NCBI GenBank assembly: GCA_017462445.1
Contig: JAFTRB010000082.1
Span: 1-17,205 of the forward strand
DNA from: Clostridia bacterium
GTDB taxonomy: Bacteria > Bacillota_A > Clostridia > Oscillospirales > CAG-272
Reading direction: 5' to 3'
DNA: 17,205 bases
Of the stretch, positions 15,274 through 17,205 are shown piece after piece (position 1 is the stretch's first letter; every line of letters starts with the position of its first letter). The notes beneath the pieces were generated by a model that was given only the letters and a program-made list of their open reading frames with translations, ran no database searches and was not told the DNA's origin. Position numbers and translations under genes: made by a program.

Positions 15274-16202
15274 TGCTATTAACCCCCGAAAAATGCGACA
15301 CGGGTAAGCGCCTTGACCTATATATCAGCGAAATGATGGATATTTCCCGTTCCCGAAGCGCCAGAATGATCGAAGACGGAGATGTCCTGGTTTGCGGCCT
15401 GAAAAGGGAGAAGAAATACCAGGTCAGGGAGGGCGACCGTATCGATGTCACGGAGAAGGAGCCCGAGGAATACAGCGTCGATGGCGAGGATATACCGCTT
15501 GACATTGTATACGAGGACTCCGATATCATTGTGGTAAACAAGCCCGAGGGGATGGTGGTTCATCCCGCCCCGGGAAACTACAGCGGCACGCTGGTGAACG
15601 CACTCCTGTTTCACTGCCGCGACTCCTTATCGGGCATTGGAGGAATTCTACGCCCCGGAATAGTACATAGAATAGACAAGGACACCTCGGGGCTGCTCGT
15701 TGTGGCGAAAAATGATTTTGCCCACGCGGCTCTGTCACGGGAGCTTGCCTATCACGGAATAGAAAGAGAATACCACGCGCTTGTCCGCGGAGGCTTCAAA
15801 GAGCAGAAAGGAACGGTCAACCTACCCATAGGCAGACACCCTGTCGACAGAAAACGAATGGCTGTGCGCCAGGGGGACCCCTCTGCCCGCGAGGCGATTA
15901 CACACTTTGAGGTTCTTGAGTCCTATGGGCAGATAAGCTACCTTAAGCTCCGCCTTGAGACAGGGAGAACTCACCAAATACGCGTGCATATGTCACATCT
16001 CGGTCATCCTCTGCTCGGCGACGAGGTGTATTCAAGCAATAAAACCCTATTCGAAAAGCAACACGCCCCCTACCTTCACGGTCAGGCGCTCCACGCAAAG
16101 CGGCTTATCCTCACCCACCCGACAAGCGGCGAAAGAATGAGCTTTGAATGCGAGCTTCCCGACAATTTTACCCACCTTATTGAAATTTTAAGAAAATTAT
16201 AA
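15273..16202 (+). CDS. RluA-family 23S rRNA pseudouridine synthase, RluD type
   Basis: Isomerises uridines in structured RNA to pseudouridine; RluD-type enzymes act on helix 69 of 23S rRNA, though the exact target here is inferred. 309 residues. An N-terminal S4 RNA-binding domain (about 10-62, RLDLYISEMMDISRSRSARM) precedes the catalytic domain, with VVNKPEGMVVHP (87-98), GIVHRIDKDTSGLLVVAK (129-146) holding catalytic Asp135, and LETGRTHQIRVHMSHLGHPL towards the end. Complete and uninterrupted. Its ATG overlaps the lspA stop by one base, so it is translationally coupled. The following glycoside-hydrolase-like gene starts 20 bases after its stop with no terminator between them. Confidence 0.95.
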   Translation: MLLTPEKCDTGKRLDLYISEMMDISRSRSARMIEDGDVLVCGLKREKKYQVREGDRIDVTEKEPEEYSVDGEDIPLDIVYEDSDIIVVNKPEGMVVHPAPGNYSGTLVNALLFHCRDSLSGIGGILRPGIVHRIDKDTSGLLVVAKNDFAHAALSRELAYHGIEREYHALVRGGFKEQKGTVNLPIGRHPVDRKRMAVRQGDPSAREAITHFEVLESYGQISYLKLRLETGRTHQIRVHMSHLGHPLLGDEVYSSNKTLFEKQHAPYLHGQALHAKRLILTHPTSGERMSFECELPDNFTHLIEILRKL

Positions 16203-16222
16203 ACACAAAGGAAATAGGAAAG

Positions 16223-17205
16223 ATGACAGTAACGACAACTCTTACATCCTCGCTTGAAAAGGGTTTTGTTAATCAAAATCCCGAGGACTTCGCACCTCTT
16301 ACCAAAATCTCCGCGCTTCGTGGCGAGAGAATCTCTATGCAGCTTTTCATTAAGCCCGGAAAAACAGAGAACGGAGAGATTTATTCCTTCTTTCTTCTCA
16401 CACCCAGGCTCACAGGCGAGCTTGCCCCCTATGTCGCTCTGCGCGAGGTCGGAAATGTTCCCGTTGAGACTCCCGTTTTTACGAACAAATATGACGAGCA
16501 TTTCATAAGCACCGAGCCCGGCATTTATCCCGATGTATTGAAGCCTCTCACCTATGTTGACAAGGTGACGGCAAAGGCTAATTGCCTCAACTCCATGTGG
16601 ATCGATGTTACAATTCCAAAGGACACAGAGCTTTCGGGCGAATGTCCTCTTACTTTCGAGCTTGTAGATGAAGCAGGCAATGTAATGAGCTGTGATAGCG
16701 TTACAATCGATGTTATCCCTGCAGTCCTCCCCGAGCAGGAGCTAATCCTTACCCAGTGGTTCCACTGCGATAGCCTTGCCAACTACTACCGTGTTCCCGT
16801 GTGGAGCGAGGAGCATTGGGCAATTGTCGAGAGCTTTGCCCGCACAGCGTATAAGAACGGAATCAATCTTTTGCTCACTCCCACCTTCACTCCCTCGCTT
16901 GATACCGCCATCGGCGGAGAAAGGCTTACCAACCAGCTTGTCGGTGTAACCAAGAAGGGTGACGATTATATCTTTGACTTTACCCTCCTTGACAGATGGG
17001 TTGATATGTGCGACAGAATAGGCATCAAGTATTTTGAGATTGCCCACTTCTTCACCCAGTGGGGTGCAAAGCACGCGCCCAAGGTTATGGCAACCGTGGA
17101 TGGCGAGTACAAAAAAATCTTTGGCTGGGAGACCTCGGCTACCGACCCCGAGTACACAAAATTCCTCCGCTCCTTTATTACAGACTTCCTTGCTCATATG
17201 AAGAA
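16223..17205 (+). CDS. Glycoside hydrolase-like protein (GH123/DUF4091 type), 3' end cut by window edge
   Basis: Reading from the ATG at 16223 gives 327 residues, open to the window edge. AAAGGAAATAGGAA upstream supplies a reasonable binding site. Residues 1-170 look like a beta-sandwich domain. From about 172 the pattern changes to an alpha/beta barrel-like region with LTQWFHCDSLANYYRVPVWS (176-195), GINLLLTPTFTP (213-224) and KYFEIAHFFTQWGAKHAPKV (269-288). This resembles GH123/DUF4091 proteins, some of which are beta-N-acetylgalactosaminidases; catalytic residues cannot be assigned from this part. There is no signal peptide, so the product seems cytoplasmic and would act on imported oligosaccharides. 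It may be cotranscribed with the pseudouridine synthase, only 20 bases upstream, although the functions are unrelated. Confidence 0.75.
   Translation, partial: MTVTTTLTSSLEKGFVNQNPEDFAPLTKISALRGERISMQLFIKPGKTENGEIYSFFLLTPRLTGELAPYVALREVGNVPVETPVFTNKYDEHFISTEPGIYPDVLKPLTYVDKVTAKANCLNSMWIDVTIPKDTELSGECPLTFELVDEAGNVMSCDSVTIDVIPAVLPEQELILTQWFHCDSLANYYRVPVWSEEHWAIVESFARTAYKNGINLLLTPTFTPSLDTAIGGERLTNQLVGVTKKGDDYIFDFTLLDRWVDMCDRIGIKYFEIAHFFTQWGAKHAPKVMATVDGEYKKIFGWETSATDPEYTKFLRSFITDFLAHMK

Noticed and set aside
1..17205. General recoding of TAG in this organism
   Set aside because: Only one in-frame TAG is seen in all the coding sequence; a recoded genome should show many. Kept only as an outside explanation of the split gene.

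Overview
The window looks like chromosomal DNA of a Gram-positive anaerobe of the Bacillota, most likely a gut-type member of the Clostridia. The reasons are the AGGAG-type ribosome binding sites, a Mini-ribonuclease III gene (a mostly Bacillota family), the order yggS-sepF-yggT-lspA-rluD, a histidyl-tRNA synthetase with clostridial-style cysteine pairs, and a lipoprotein built from InlB/Listeria-Bacteroides-type repeats and a BspA-like leucine-rich repeat. No rRNA, tRNA, CRISPR array, transposase or phage gene was seen.

Layout. From 1 to about 12.95 kb every gene is on the minus strand; from 13.2 kb to the end every gene is on the plus strand. Read in the direction of transcription, the minus-strand part begins at a consensus promoter (12983-13011) that drives a membrane-anchored protein with a degenerate NodB-like fold, then mrnC, hisS and, past a hairpin, ygiQ. 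A 534-bp AT-rich gap (7507-8040) follows, holding two copies of a palindromic module made of DnaA-box-like 9-mers. Next come pcrA and a Gph-like HAD phosphatase, overlapping by one base (TAATG), closed by a terminator at 4271-4301. The last minus-strand unit is a surface-polymer acylation cassette: a lipoprotein with a C-terminal SGNH-hydrolase-like domain, a 133-residue three-helix membrane protein, and an MBOAT O-acyltransferase that runs off the left edge. The lipoprotein gene is split by one in-frame TAG codon.

The plus-strand part starts from a good extended -10 promoter (13124-13152): yggS, sepF, a strong terminator-like hairpin, then a YggT-family gene, lspA and an RluD-type pseudouridine synthase, the last two overlapping by TAATG. 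A cytoplasmic glycoside-hydrolase-like gene (GH123/DUF4091 type, recognised from general resemblance) runs off the right edge.

Most genes are housekeeping: replication and repair, tRNA charging, rRNA processing, division and lipoprotein maturation. The parts most worth a second look are the acylation cassette with its amber codon, the duplicated DnaA-box-like module, and the degenerate deacetylase-like membrane protein that leads the mrnC-hisS operon.
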